Source: Microbacterium arabinogalactanolyticum (GTDB lineage: Bacteria > Actinomycetota > Actinomycetes > Actinomycetales > Microbacteriaceae). Taken from it: a DNA stretch of 64,000 bases. The stretch lies in assembly GCF_030268005.1 (NCBI RefSeq), contig NZ_BRZC01000001.1, forward strand, positions 62,001 to 126,000, in the 5' to 3' direction. Within the stretch, counting starts at the first letter, position 1. Each line of letters begins with the position of its first letter. The notes beneath the pieces are model-generated. The model was not told where the DNA came from and ran no database searches. It saw only the letters and a program-made list of their open reading frames with translations. This document shows, piece by piece, positions 23,385 through 31,647 of this stretch. The translations under genes were made by a program, and so were the position numbers.

Positions 23385-25475
23385 TCAGAACAGCATCTCC
23401 GCCTTCGTCGCCGGCGGGGCGGATGCCGGGGTCGGCCGCATCCGCTCGCGCATGATCCCCCGCATCCGATCGTGGTCCTCCTCCGACTGCGTGTGCAGTC
23501 CGTGGGTGCGGATCAGCGGCCGCATCCGCTTGGCCAGCCACTGGCGGTAGCCCTTCGGGGCCTCCGCGGCCGCGCCCGGATAGAGCCCCCGGTAGGAGGC
23601 GACCAGGTCGGGGCGCTCGCGCTGCAGCCATTCGAAGAACCAGGGCTTGACGCCGGCGCGCAGGTGCAGCGCGCCGTACACGGCGTGGTCGGCCCCGGCA
23701 TCTGCGATCCGCGACAGCGCCTCGTCGATCGCTCCCACCGAATCGGTGATGTGCGGCAGGACGGGCATCAGGAAGACCCCGACCCGGAATCCGGCGTCCG
23801 TCAGGGCGCGCACGGTGTCGAGCCGGGCCTGCGTGGTCGGCGTGCCCGGTTCGATGGAGTGCTGCAGCGCGTCGTCGTACATCGCGATGGACATCTGGAT
23901 GTCGATCGGCACGCGCTTCGCGGCCTCCATCAGCAGAGGGATGTCGCGGCGGACCAGCGTGCCCTTGGTGAGGATCGACATCGGGGTGCCGGATTCCGCC
24001 AGCGCCTGGATGATCCCCGGCATCAGGCGGTATCGCCCCTCCGCCCGCTGGTACGGATCGGTGTTGGTGCCCAGCGCGACGGTCTCGTGCTGCCAGGATC
24101 CGCGGCGCAGCTCGCGCCGGAGCACGTCGACGATGTTCGTCTTCACGACGATCTGCGAATCGAAGTCGTGCCCCGCGTCCAGGTCGAGATACTGGTGCGT
24201 CCCGCGAGCGAAGCAGTTGTGGCTGATCACGCCGTTTGCGACGAAGTCGCCCGTGCCCGTGGTGATGTCGACGAGTGTGCGGGTGCCCGGCAGAGGCTCG
24301 ATGCTGACGATGCGCAGGTCAGCAACGGACTTCACTGCCGTGCCCTCAATGCTCAGTTTTCTCGTGATCGCTGGGCTTACAACGGCGAAGAACTTCATCC
24401 GAGCGGGCAATCCACCCGTGACTCTGACACAGCGCACGCCATTGGCGCGAGCAGGTTCGAGCACACAGGGGATACCGAATGTGCTGAGCGCAGACATGGT
24501 CGTGTTCAAGAGGATCGGGTCGCTGTTCGAGATGCGCAGTACCCCTCGAGAGCAACTGCCTTCGGCATCGAAGATGCCCGAGAGGAAGCCCCTTTGCCAC
24601 TCTCTGGACTGCATGAAGGGTATGGCTGTGAGACGAGTCTCGATGAGATCCACGTCTGCCTTCTTGGCGGTGTGGATAGCAACCATCGGTGCTCGGGTCT
24701 CGCTCTCGGGGGCGAACGCCCTCGTGATGGTACGGATGCCCTCGGAGGAAAGATATGCGCGGGTGCGGTCGAGCGCCTCCTCGTCTTTGAGCGCCAACCG
24801 GAATCGATGAACGTGACGAATCCGCTCTTTCGACGGGTAGACGCCGTGAAAGATCATCCCGTCGCCGCGAATCATGCCGGAGAGGTAGCCGAGTCGGTAG
24901 TCCTCATGCTCCGCACCGTCTGGGGCGGGCGGCGACCCCGCTCCGAACCCCAGCAGTCGGTTGTTCAAGGTGAGATGCGGTCGCTGTCCCCCATGCGTAT
25001 CCGCGACATGCTTCCACCCACGGTCGGTGAGGAACCGGTGATCGCCGCTCGCGACCAGTTCGGTCCCGTCCGCGAGTGTGATCCGGTAGGCGCTCTTGCG
25101 TGTCGTCCACTTCGCCTCGACGCGCGTCCTGACGTAGCGCCGGTATCTTCCCTGTCGCTGGGTCCCGATGATCTCTTCACCGACTCGCAGACCGCCGATC
25201 TGTCTCTGACGGCCATCTGCGCACAGGACAAGGGTGCTCGGATCCAGGCAGTAGACGCATGCATGGCTGCACCCGCGGTAGGGATTGATGGTCCAGTTGA
25301 AAGGCATCCGCGACGGCCCGGGGACCGCGTTCAGCGCCGACTTGGCCAGCACCTCGTGGAACGTCATGCCGGAGAACTCCGGCGTGGTCACCGACTGCAC
25401 GATGCCGTTGCGGTTCTCCAGGCCGGGCAGCGCGGCGGGATCCGCATCGTCGATCGTCTGACCCTGCCACCGCAT
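23385..25475 (-). CDS. Rv2578c-family radical SAM protein interrupted by an intein
   Basis: The 696-residue precursor would give a 351-residue radical SAM protein after splicing, the size of Rv2578c-like proteins. The cluster motif is C-x3-C-x2-C in RGCSHACVYC; Cys69 and Cys73 are in the N-extein. The third Cys is duplicated: Cys76 opens the intein, and Cys421 (in CFARGTHQYLDL) follows its terminal His-Asn. Splicing restores CVYCFARG, so the splicing nucleophile becomes an iron-sulfur ligand and the enzyme should be inactive until spliced. The remainder (ALGTNTDPYQRAE, LTKGTLVRRDI, VFLMPVLPHITD) matches the family. The start is at 25475, with a weaker TCTAAT box six bases upstream. The enzyme's reaction is unknown. 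Confidence 0.92.
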   Translation of the reverse strand: MRWQGQTIDDADPAALPGLENRNGIVQSVTTPEFSGMTFHEVLAKSALNAVPGPSRMPFNWTINPYRGCSHACVYCLDPSTLVLCADGRQRQIGGLRVGEEIIGTQRQGRYRRYVRTRVEAKWTTRKSAYRITLADGTELVASGDHRFLTDRGWKHVADTHGGQRPHLTLNNRLLGFGAGSPPAPDGAEHEDYRLGYLSGMIRGDGMIFHGVYPSKERIRHVHRFRLALKDEEALDRTRAYLSSEGIRTITRAFAPESETRAPMVAIHTAKKADVDLIETRLTAIPFMQSREWQRGFLSGIFDAEGSCSRGVLRISNSDPILLNTTMSALSTFGIPCVLEPARANGVRCVRVTGGLPARMKFFAVVSPAITRKLSIEGTAVKSVADLRIVSIEPLPGTRTLVDITTGTGDFVANGVISHNCFARGTHQYLDLDAGHDFDSQIVVKTNIVDVLRRELRRGSWQHETVALGTNTDPYQRAEGRYRLMPGIIQALAESGTPMSILTKGTLVRRDIPLLMEAAKRVPIDIQMSIAMYDDALQHSIEPGTPTTQARLDTVRALTDAGFRVGVFLMPVLPHITDSVGAIDEALSRIADAGADHAVYGALHLRAGVKPWFFEWLQRERPDLVASYRGLYPGAAAEAPKGYRQWLAKRMRPLIRTHGLHTQSEEDHDRMRGIMRERMRPTPASAPPATKAEMLF
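24216..25250 (-). mobile_element. Intein with LAGLIDADG homing endonuclease
   Basis: Codons 76-420 (345 residues) of the radical SAM gene. Splicing features: N-terminal Cys76 in CLDPST, a block-B-like GDHRFLT (144-150), and C-terminal VDITTGTGDFVANGVISHN followed by Cys421. Two endonuclease motifs, LGYLSGMIRGDGM (196-208) and RGFLSGIFDAEGS (295-307), match the LAGLIDADG pair, each with its acidic residue. Base composition is visibly less GC-rich than the flanking exteins, which fits horizontal entry. Both domains look intact. Confidence 0.92.
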
Positions 25476-25527
25476 CCCATCATTAGAACAAAGAAACTAG
25501 CTCGGCGCAAGCAATATTCGAACAGAA

Positions 25528-25824
25528 CTATGAATCATGTCGATGCGCCCGCAGCGCCTCGGTCTGCTGCTGCAGCATCGCGCGCACCCCGACGATCACC
25601 AATCCCGCAGCCAGGAACGCGAGGCCGATGTGGAACAGGACTGTGCCCAGCCAGGTCTGGAAGACCGCGAAGTCCTTGGGCTCGGGCCGCGCCATGAGCT
25701 CGGATTGCACAAGGGTGAGGAAGCCGCCCATCACGATCAGGAGCAGGGCGGCGACGAACAGTGCGGCAACTCCACCGGGGGTGCGGATGTACGGAGGCTC
25801 GGGGCTCTGCGAGGTCTGGGTCAT
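25528..25824 (-). CDS. Small two-helix membrane protein
   Basis: A 98-residue protein with an N-terminal hydrophilic part ending in PYIRTPGG and two hydrophobic segments (about 22-42 and 62-84), ending in QQQTEALRAHRHDS. No family is recognised. The ATG at 25824 follows a TAGTAT hexamer (25832-25837) by 7 nt, suggesting leaderless translation; a longer frame from 25899 would contain this promoter and is rejected. It diverges from the peptidase gene at 25916. Confidence 0.68.
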   Translation of the reverse strand: MTQTSQSPEPPYIRTPGGVAALFVAALLLIVMGGFLTLVQSELMARPEPKDFAVFQTWLGTVLFHIGLAFLAAGLVIVGVRAMLQQQTEALRAHRHDS

Positions 25825-25915
25825 GGCTTGGATACTATGAGCCCGGCTACCGCGGGCTTCGAGGCGATGGCGGCGAGGTCGTGTAACGGTCAGGGCCATG
25901 CGTCACAATGGAGCG

Positions 25916-26845
25916 ATGAGCGCCACGCATTCCCGGCATGCGTCGCGTGCGCCGCTCGCCGTACGGGTCGCCGTGCCCATCGGCGTGCTGTTCACCGCGA
26001 TCGCCTCGCTGGTGACGCTGGCCGGCGGCGGTGGATCGGACGCTCCCGCCGCGGCGGTGCTGCCGGCGCCCGCCGCGGTCATGGCGCTCCCGGACGTGAA
26101 GCTGGCCGAGGCGCACGCCGCGAATCCGTGCGCGGATGCTGCTGTGACGTCCGCGCTCGCCGCGCACGATGACGCTGCCGCTGTGCGCGCCTTCGGTGGT
26201 GGCGAGCAGTTCCGCTCCGCGGTCACGGCGGGCAACGCCCCGTGCATCTCGCTCTCCGATCCCGCTCATGACTGGGTCGTCGTCAACAAGCTCCGCCCGC
26301 TGGCCCCGGTGGACTTCGCGCCTGCATCCGTGCGGGCGTCGAGCCTGCGTGCCACCTCCGGTTCGGTGAGCATGCGCCCCGAGGTCGCGGACGCCCTCGA
26401 CCGGATGAGCGCCGATCTGACGGCCGGAGGGGCCGGCACCATCGGCGTCAACAACGCCTATCGCTCCTACGGCCTGCAGCAGGTCACCTACTCCCGCTTC
26501 GTGCGCTCCGAGGGTGTCGCGGGGGCGGATGCCGGATCCGCGCGCCCCGGTCACAGCGAGCATCAGAGCGGCCTGGCCGTCGACGTCGTCGCCTGCTCGG
26601 ACGGCTGCGGGTCGCTCGGCGCGTTCGGTTCCACCGCGCAGAGCAACTGGATCGTGCAGCACGCCTGGGAGTACGGGTTCATCGTCCGCTATGAGAAGGG
26701 CGCCACGCCGACCACCGGCTACATGCCCGAGCCGTGGCATCTGCGCTTCATCGGTGTGGAGCTGGCGAAGGCCTACCATGACGGCGGCTTCCACACGCTG
26801 GAGGAGTTCTTCGGGCTCCCCCCAGCCCCCGATTACGCGCATTGA
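25916..26845 (+). CDS. D-alanyl-D-alanine carboxypeptidase, VanY-type (peptidase M15)
   Basis: Zinc peptidase of about 309 residues that trims peptidoglycan stem peptides outside the cell. A membrane or signal segment lies at residues about 20-45. The M15 zinc site is complete: SEHQSGLAVD gives His216 and Asp223, and EPWHLRFIG gives His275. NNAYRSYGLQ upstream is the usual substrate-binding Arg region. The start at 25916 follows CACAAT by six bases; an in-frame ATG at 25898 is an alternative adding six residues. It stands alone, without van regulators, so a housekeeping wall role is more likely than glycopeptide resistance. Confidence 0.9.
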   Translation: MSATHSRHASRAPLAVRVAVPIGVLFTAIASLVTLAGGGGSDAPAAAVLPAPAAVMALPDVKLAEAHAANPCADAAVTSALAAHDDAAAVRAFGGGEQFRSAVTAGNAPCISLSDPAHDWVVVNKLRPLAPVDFAPASVRASSLRATSGSVSMRPEVADALDRMSADLTAGGAGTIGVNNAYRSYGLQQVTYSRFVRSEGVAGADAGSARPGHSEHQSGLAVDVVACSDGCGSLGAFGSTAQSNWIVQHAWEYGFIVRYEKGATPTTGYMPEPWHLRFIGVELAKAYHDGGFHTLEEFFGLPPAPDYAH

Positions 26846-26899
26846 CAGCATCCGGATTCGTCCACTGACGGCTTCCCACAAACCCGGTACGCAGTGCCA

Positions 26900-26928
26900 C
26901 GGATTGTGAGACGCATTCCCACAATCCG
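26900..26928. promoter_or_regulatory. Inverted repeat upstream of the acyl-CoA dehydrogenase promoter
   Basis: CGGATTGTG (26900-26908) and CACAATCCG (26920-26928) form a perfect 9-bp inverted repeat with an 11-nt spacer. TAGACT at 26953-26958 is the likely -10 box, so the repeat sits at or just above the -35 region, a typical operator position. It lacks the T tract of a terminator. Confidence 0.5.
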
Positions 26929-26997
26929 CTGTGTCCGGACCTCCTCGCGTCGTAGACTCGCCGGTGCGAAGACGCGCACGACTTTCAGGAGGACGTC

Positions 26998-28161
26998 ATG
27001 GAACGCGACATCTACGAAGAGGATCACGAGGCCTTCCGCGACCTGGTCAAGGACTTCGTCAAGCGGTACGCCACGAACGAGAACATCGAGAAGTGGGAGG
27101 CCGCCGGCGAGATCGACCGCGCCACCATGCTCGCCGCCGGTGAGGCGGGACTGATCGGCCTTTCGGTGCCCGAGGAGTTCGGCGGCGCCGGAATGCTGCA
27201 GGACTACCGCTTCCGCACGATCGTCATGGAGGAGGTCATCGCCGCGGGTGCGGGTTCGCTGGCCGGCGCCTTCGGCATCCAGGACGACCTGGCCGTGCCG
27301 TACCTGGTGCACATGGGCACCCAGGAGCAGAAGGAGAAGTGGCTGCCCCGCATGGCCACCGGTGAGGTGCTCGGCGCGCTCGCCATGACCGACCCGGGTG
27401 CCGGCTCCGACCTGCGCGGCATCAAGACCAACGCCAAGAAGGTCGACGGCGGCTACATCCTCAACGGCGCCAAGACGTTCATCTCCTCGGGTACGACCGC
27501 CGACATCGTGGTCACCTTCGTCAAGACCGGTGAGGGCAACCGCCCCGACGCGTTCAGCCTGCTGATCGTGGAGAAGGGCATGGAGGGCTTCGACCAGGGC
27601 AAGAAGCTCAGCAAGATGGGCTTCCACGGCTGGGACACTGCCGAGCTCAGCTTCACCGACGTCTTCGTCCCCGACGAGAACCTCATCAGCGGCAAGGAGG
27701 GTCAGGGCTTCATCCAGCTGATGATGAACCTGCCGCTCGAGCGCCTCTCGATCGGTGTCGCCGCCGCCGCGGCCGCTGAGGCCGCGACCAACTGGACCAT
27801 CGCGTACACCAAGGACCGCGAGGCCTTCGGCGAGCGCATCGCCGACTTCCAGAACACCCGATTCCGCCTGGCCGACATGGTCACCACCACCGAGGTGATG
27901 TGGGCGTACGTCGACCGCGCGCTGCTGGCCTACAAGGACAGCAAGCTCACTGCCGAGGACGCCGCCAAGGTGAAGTTCTGGGCCACGGAGCGCGAGTGGG
28001 AGGTGCTCGACATGGGCGTGCAGCTGCACGGCGGCTACGGCTACATCATGGAGTACCCGATCGCGAAGGCGTTCACCGACGCCCGCGTGCACCGCATCTA
28101 CGGCGGCACCAACGAGATCATGCGCGACCTCGTCGGCCGTCAGATCGCCGGCAAGCGCTGA
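26998..28161 (+). CDS. Acyl-CoA dehydrogenase (LCAD-type)
   Basis: FAD enzyme of 387 residues for the first step of beta-oxidation or branched acyl breakdown. Family blocks: GLIGLSVPEEFGGAGM, ALAMTDPGAGSDLRGIKT, YILNGAKTFISSG, and the C-terminal QLHGGYGYIMEYPIAKAFTD and RIYGGTNEIM. In the last motif the Glu found in medium-chain enzymes is replaced by Gly. Long-chain and isovaleryl-type enzymes show this and use a Glu earlier in the chain; NLPLERLSIG with Glu248 is the matching position here. The ribosome-binding site GGAGG lies 5 nt before the ATG. It is monocistronic and ends at a strong bidirectional terminator. Confidence 0.93.
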   Translation: MERDIYEEDHEAFRDLVKDFVKRYATNENIEKWEAAGEIDRATMLAAGEAGLIGLSVPEEFGGAGMLQDYRFRTIVMEEVIAAGAGSLAGAFGIQDDLAVPYLVHMGTQEQKEKWLPRMATGEVLGALAMTDPGAGSDLRGIKTNAKKVDGGYILNGAKTFISSGTTADIVVTFVKTGEGNRPDAFSLLIVEKGMEGFDQGKKLSKMGFHGWDTAELSFTDVFVPDENLISGKEGQGFIQLMMNLPLERLSIGVAAAAAAEAATNWTIAYTKDREAFGERIADFQNTRFRLADMVTTTEVMWAYVDRALLAYKDSKLTAEDAAKVKFWATEREWEVLDMGVQLHGGYGYIMEYPIAKAFTDARVHRIYGGTNEIMRDLVGRQIAGKR

Positions 28162-28175
28162 CGCATCATCCTCGA

Positions 28176-28206
28176 GGGCCGTCCGGATGCTGCATCCGGA
28201 CGGCCC
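28176..28206. terminator. Bidirectional terminator
   Basis: GGGCCGTCCGGATGC and its exact complement (28192-28206) form a 15-bp stem with a tight turn, between the convergent acyl-CoA dehydrogenase and siderophore-interacting protein genes. Confidence 0.8.
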
Positions 28207-28207
28207 C

Positions 28208-29083
28208 TCAGTTCGCAGGCCTGGCGGCCGCCTCGCGGGATGCCTTGGATGCCGGCGATGAGGCACCGCGCTTCCAGTAGCCGGTGAAGCTCACGTGATC
28301 CTTGTCCACGCCGCGCTCGGCGACGAGGTACCGCCGGGCGCCGGATGCCAGGGACTGCTCGCCAGCGATGTATGCGTGGAACGGCATGGACGGCAGCGTG
28401 AGCTCGCGCAGCGCCGACAGCGCGCGCACGCCGGGCACCTCGGCATCCGTGCGCACGATCGTCCGCACCTCGATGGCTGCCGGATGCGCGAACTCGAGCG
28501 CGTCCTCTTCGACCGCGACCTCGACGATCACGGTCCCGACGGCCGTCGTCGGCAGCGAGGCGCAGATGCCCGCGATCGCGGGCAGGGCCGTCTCGTCGCC
28601 CACCAGCACAACGCGGTCCTCTCCGCGTGCGGGGTTGAACGTCAGTCCCTCGTCGATCACGAGGACGTGCTCGCCGGGACGGCAGGTCTCCGCCCAGCGC
28701 GATGCGGGCCCTGCGGTGCCGTCGGCTGCCGACCCGTGCAGCACGAAGTCCACGTCGATCTCGGCGCCGGCATCGGCACTCGCCGGGCGGTACGACCGCA
28801 CGGTGTAGTTGCGCATCACCGGACGCACGCCGTCGGGGATGCGCAGGAACCTCAGATACCCGAGCAGGCCGTTGGCCTTCGCGGGCACGCGCTCCAGCCC
28901 TTCCTCGCCGCCCAGCGGCAGGAACAGCCGGAACCACTGGTCGTAGCCCATCGGCGTGAAGCGCTCGATCTCACCGCCGCCGAGCGTCACCCGCATCCAC
29001 CCGCTGGTGAGCCGCTGCGTGCGCAGCACGGTCAGGTGGATGAGCTCCGCGGATGCGGGCTTGACGATCTTGCCGACGGACAT
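28208..29083 (-). CDS. Siderophore-interacting protein (FAD-binding ferric reductase family)
   Basis: A 291-residue flavoprotein of the SIP/ViuB family, which reduces ferric siderophores in the cytoplasm to release iron. The FAD-binding motif RNYTVRSYRP (91-100), the phosphate-binding DFVLHG and GPASRWA segments, and the NAD(P)H-side GDETALPAI are all present. AAAGGGA precedes the ATG. It lies 9 nt downstream of the fused ECF transporter gene on the same strand, so the two are co-transcribed; a DtxR/IdeR-like box precedes that gene. This couples import with intracellular iron release. Confidence 0.93.
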   Translation of the reverse strand: MSVGKIVKPASAELIHLTVLRTQRLTSGWMRVTLGGGEIERFTPMGYDQWFRLFLPLGGEEGLERVPAKANGLLGYLRFLRIPDGVRPVMRNYTVRSYRPASADAGAEIDVDFVLHGSAADGTAGPASRWAETCRPGEHVLVIDEGLTFNPARGEDRVVLVGDETALPAIAGICASLPTTAVGTVIVEVAVEEDALEFAHPAAIEVRTIVRTDAEVPGVRALSALRELTLPSMPFHAYIAGEQSLASGARRYLVAERGVDKDHVSFTGYWKRGASSPASKASREAAARPAN

Positions 29084-29092
29084 GATTCCCTT

Positions 29093-31567
29093 TCAGAGCT
29101 GCCACGGGAAGGTGGCGGTGAACACGACGGCGGATGCCAGGGCCACGGCGACCACGAAGACCGTGTCGCGCGTGCGCCACGGGACGAGGTGCCGCTCGGT
29201 GCGCGTGCGGTGGGCGCCGAAGGCGCGGGCATCCATCGACAGAGCGACGCGCTCGGCATGCCGGATGCCGGATGCCAGCAGCGGCACGACGTACCCCCAG
29301 CCGCGCACCAGGCGGGCGACCGGTCCGCGGCCTCCGCCCCACCCCCTTGAGCCGTGCCCTCGCACGCGGTGGGCGGCGCGGATCACCGACAGCTCGTACC
29401 CGAAGCGCGGCACGAACCGGTACGCGGCCAGCGCCGTGTACCCGATCCGGTACGGCACCCTCAGCTGCTGCACCGCGGCGCGCACCAGGTCGGGACCGCT
29501 CGTGGTGAGACCGCCGATCAGGGCCAGCGCGAGGATCGCGCCCAGGCGCAGTGCCGTCGCGAGGCCGATCACCAGCGCTCCCGCGTGCAGCGTCCATGCG
29601 CCGATCGTGAGTACGGCGCCCGTGCCCGCGACCTGGCCCGGGGCGACCCACACGCCGAAGCCGACGGTGAGGACGGCGACGCCGATCGGCATCCCGAGCA
29701 GCAGCAGCGCCGTCGCACGGCGGGTGAGCCGCGCTCCGGTCAGCACGAGCAGGTACGACAGCACCAGGAAGACGGCCGGCGTGAGCAGATCGCGGGTCGC
29801 GACCAGCAGTGCCATCGCCGGCAGCACCGCGGCGATCTTCGCCAGCGGGTTGAGATGGTGCAGCCAGAACCGGGCGGATGCCGGCGCCGCGGCGTACGGG
29901 TCGGTCGGCGTCGGCTCGGTCGCGGGGGAGTGCGGCGTGGCCGAAGGGCCGGGAAGCGGGGCATCCGCGTCCCAGCTCTGGTGGGTCGGATGCCCCGGTA
30001 GAGGCGCCTTCTGGGACAGGGTGCCGGCCGGTGTCGCAGAGGCTGCGGGCTCGGCATCCGCAGACCCGCCGCTGGTGAGACCCGATTCGCGAAGCACCTC
30101 GGCGGTCGGCCCGGCGGCGACCAGAGCCCCCGCATCCAGCAGGACGGCATGGGTCGCATAGGCGGCCACGAGGTCCAGGTCGTGCGTGACGACCACGATC
30201 GTCGTGCCGGAGCGCTGCAGATCCTGCAGCAGGCTCAGCAGCTCGAGCGCTCGGGCCCGGTCCTGCCCGAAGGTGGGTTCGTCGAGGGCGACCACGCGCG
30301 GGCGGGTGATGAGAGCGGTCCCGACCGAGAGACGGCGCTTCTCACCACCGGAGAGCAGGAACGGATGCTCGTCGGCCCTGTACCGCAGGCCGAACCGATC
30401 GAGCATCTCGTCGACGCGCGCGTCGATCTCCGCCGAGCCCACGCGCTGCAGCCGCAGCCCGTGGGCCAGTTCCTCTCGCACGGTGTGCGCGATGAACTGG
30501 TGCTCCGGGTTCTGGAACACGAATCCGACCTGCGAGCTCAGCGCTCGGGGCGAGGCCCGTCCGGCGTCCAGCTCCCCGATCATGACCGTCCCGCGCGGCG
30601 GCGCCACGACCCCGCCCAGTGCCTGCAGCAGCGTCGTCTTCCCCGCACCGTTCGCCCCGACGATGGCGGTGAACGACCCCGCGACGATGTCGAGGGCGGG
30701 GATGCTGAGGACAGTGGCGCCCCTCTTCTCCACGACCAGTTCGCGGACGGTGATGGCGGCGTGCTGCGCTTCTGACCCATCGTGGCGTGTGAGCTCAGCC
30801 GGGCTTCGCGGCCCCCACACGCCCAGCTCCTCCAGCTCCGCGGCGTGCTCCTCCAGCACGTCGCGCGCCGGCCCGTCCCACAGCATCCGCCCCTCGCCGT
30901 CGAGCACGATGGCGCGCGTCGCGAACCGCAGTGCGGCCTCGAGGTTGTGCTCCACGAGCACGATCGCGCGTTCCCTGCCATCCGTCGTCAGCGCGGCGAG
31001 CGCGGCGTAGACATCGGCGACGCCCTGCGGGTCCAGGTTGGCCGTGGGCTCGTCGAGCACGATCACCCGCGAGCGCATCGCGAGTGCGCAGGCGATCGCG
31101 AGCCGCTGCCGGCCGCCGCCGGAGAGCAGGTCGGGGTTCCAGCTGCGGCGGTGCCAGAGGCCCACGCGGCGCAGTGCGTCCTCGGCGCGCTCGAGCACCT
31201 CGGATGCGGGCAGCAGCAGGTTCTCGAGAGCGAACGCGACCTCGTCGAGCACCGTGCCGGTGACGAGCTGCGAATCGGGGTCCTGGAACACCATCGAGAT
31301 GTCGGTGCTGAGCTGCGCGACCGGAGTCGTGCGGGTGTCGCGCCCGCCGACCTCGACGGTGCCCGTCATCTCGGCCTCGACCGACTGCGGGATGAGCCCG
31401 TTCAGCGCGAGCGTGAGCGTGGACTTGCCGGACCCGCTCGGCCCCATCAGGATGACGACCTCGCCCGCATGCACGTCGAACGACACCTGCTGCGGGGAGG
31501 GGTGCGCCGCGTCGGCGTGCGTGACGCTGAGGTCGCGCACACGGAGCAGGGGCGCGGATGAGCGCAC
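29093..31567 (-). CDS. ECF transporter: two ATPase domains fused to the T subunit
   Basis: An 824-residue energy-coupling module. ATPase 1 has Walker A GPSGSGKST (42-50), signature LLSGGGRQRL (147-156) and VIVLDEPT (168-175). ATPase 2 has GANGAGKTT (304-312), LLSGGEKRRL (404-413) and VVALDEPT (425-432). A Pro/Thr/Ala-rich linker (about 497-565) leads to an EcfT membrane domain (570-824) with AHRVRG and SMDARAFG coupling motifs. In Bacillus the YkoD (two ATPases) and YkoC (T) proteins are separate; here they are one chain. The start is GTG at 31567. A DtxR/IdeR-like box is 30 nt upstream, and a siderophore-interacting protein follows, so iron regulation is likely. Confidence 0.92.
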   Translation of the reverse strand: MRSSAPLLRVRDLSVTHADAAHPSPQQVSFDVHAGEVVILMGPSGSGKSTLTLALNGLIPQSVEAEMTGTVEVGGRDTRTTPVAQLSTDISMVFQDPDSQLVTGTVLDEVAFALENLLLPASEVLERAEDALRRVGLWHRRSWNPDLLSGGGRQRLAIACALAMRSRVIVLDEPTANLDPQGVADVYAALAALTTDGRERAIVLVEHNLEAALRFATRAIVLDGEGRMLWDGPARDVLEEHAAELEELGVWGPRSPAELTRHDGSEAQHAAITVRELVVEKRGATVLSIPALDIVAGSFTAIVGANGAGKTTLLQALGGVVAPPRGTVMIGELDAGRASPRALSSQVGFVFQNPEHQFIAHTVREELAHGLRLQRVGSAEIDARVDEMLDRFGLRYRADEHPFLLSGGEKRRLSVGTALITRPRVVALDEPTFGQDRARALELLSLLQDLQRSGTTIVVVTHDLDLVAAYATHAVLLDAGALVAAGPTAEVLRESGLTSGGSADAEPAASATPAGTLSQKAPLPGHPTHQSWDADAPLPGPSATPHSPATEPTPTDPYAAAPASARFWLHHLNPLAKIAAVLPAMALLVATRDLLTPAVFLVLSYLLVLTGARLTRRATALLLLGMPIGVAVLTVGFGVWVAPGQVAGTGAVLTIGAWTLHAGALVIGLATALRLGAILALALIGGLTTSGPDLVRAAVQQLRVPYRIGYTALAAYRFVPRFGYELSVIRAAHRVRGHGSRGWGGGRGPVARLVRGWGYVVPLLASGIRHAERVALSMDARAFGAHRTRTERHLVPWRTRDTVFVVAVALASAVVFTATFPWQL

Positions 31568-31596
31568 GTCGGGTCCTCTGTCGGCGGCGGATGCTG

Positions 31597-31615
31597 TGAA
31601 CTTAGCCTACCCTTA
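31597..31615. promoter_or_regulatory. DtxR/IdeR-like iron box
   Basis: TGAACTTAGCCTACCCTTA agrees with the DtxR/IdeR consensus (TTAGGTTAGCCTAACCTAA) at 14 of 19 positions, including the central TTAGCCTA. It lies 30 nt upstream of the fused ECF transporter gene and would repress it and the siderophore-interacting protein gene when iron is plentiful. Confidence 0.6.
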
Positions 31616-31647
31616 CCTGGGTCGGCCTGCCCTCGGCAACCGCTGTC

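Noticed and set aside
25916..26845. Glycopeptide resistance determinant
   Set aside because: VanY-type M15 peptidases are common housekeeping enzymes, and no vanRS, vanH, vanA or vanX genes are present.
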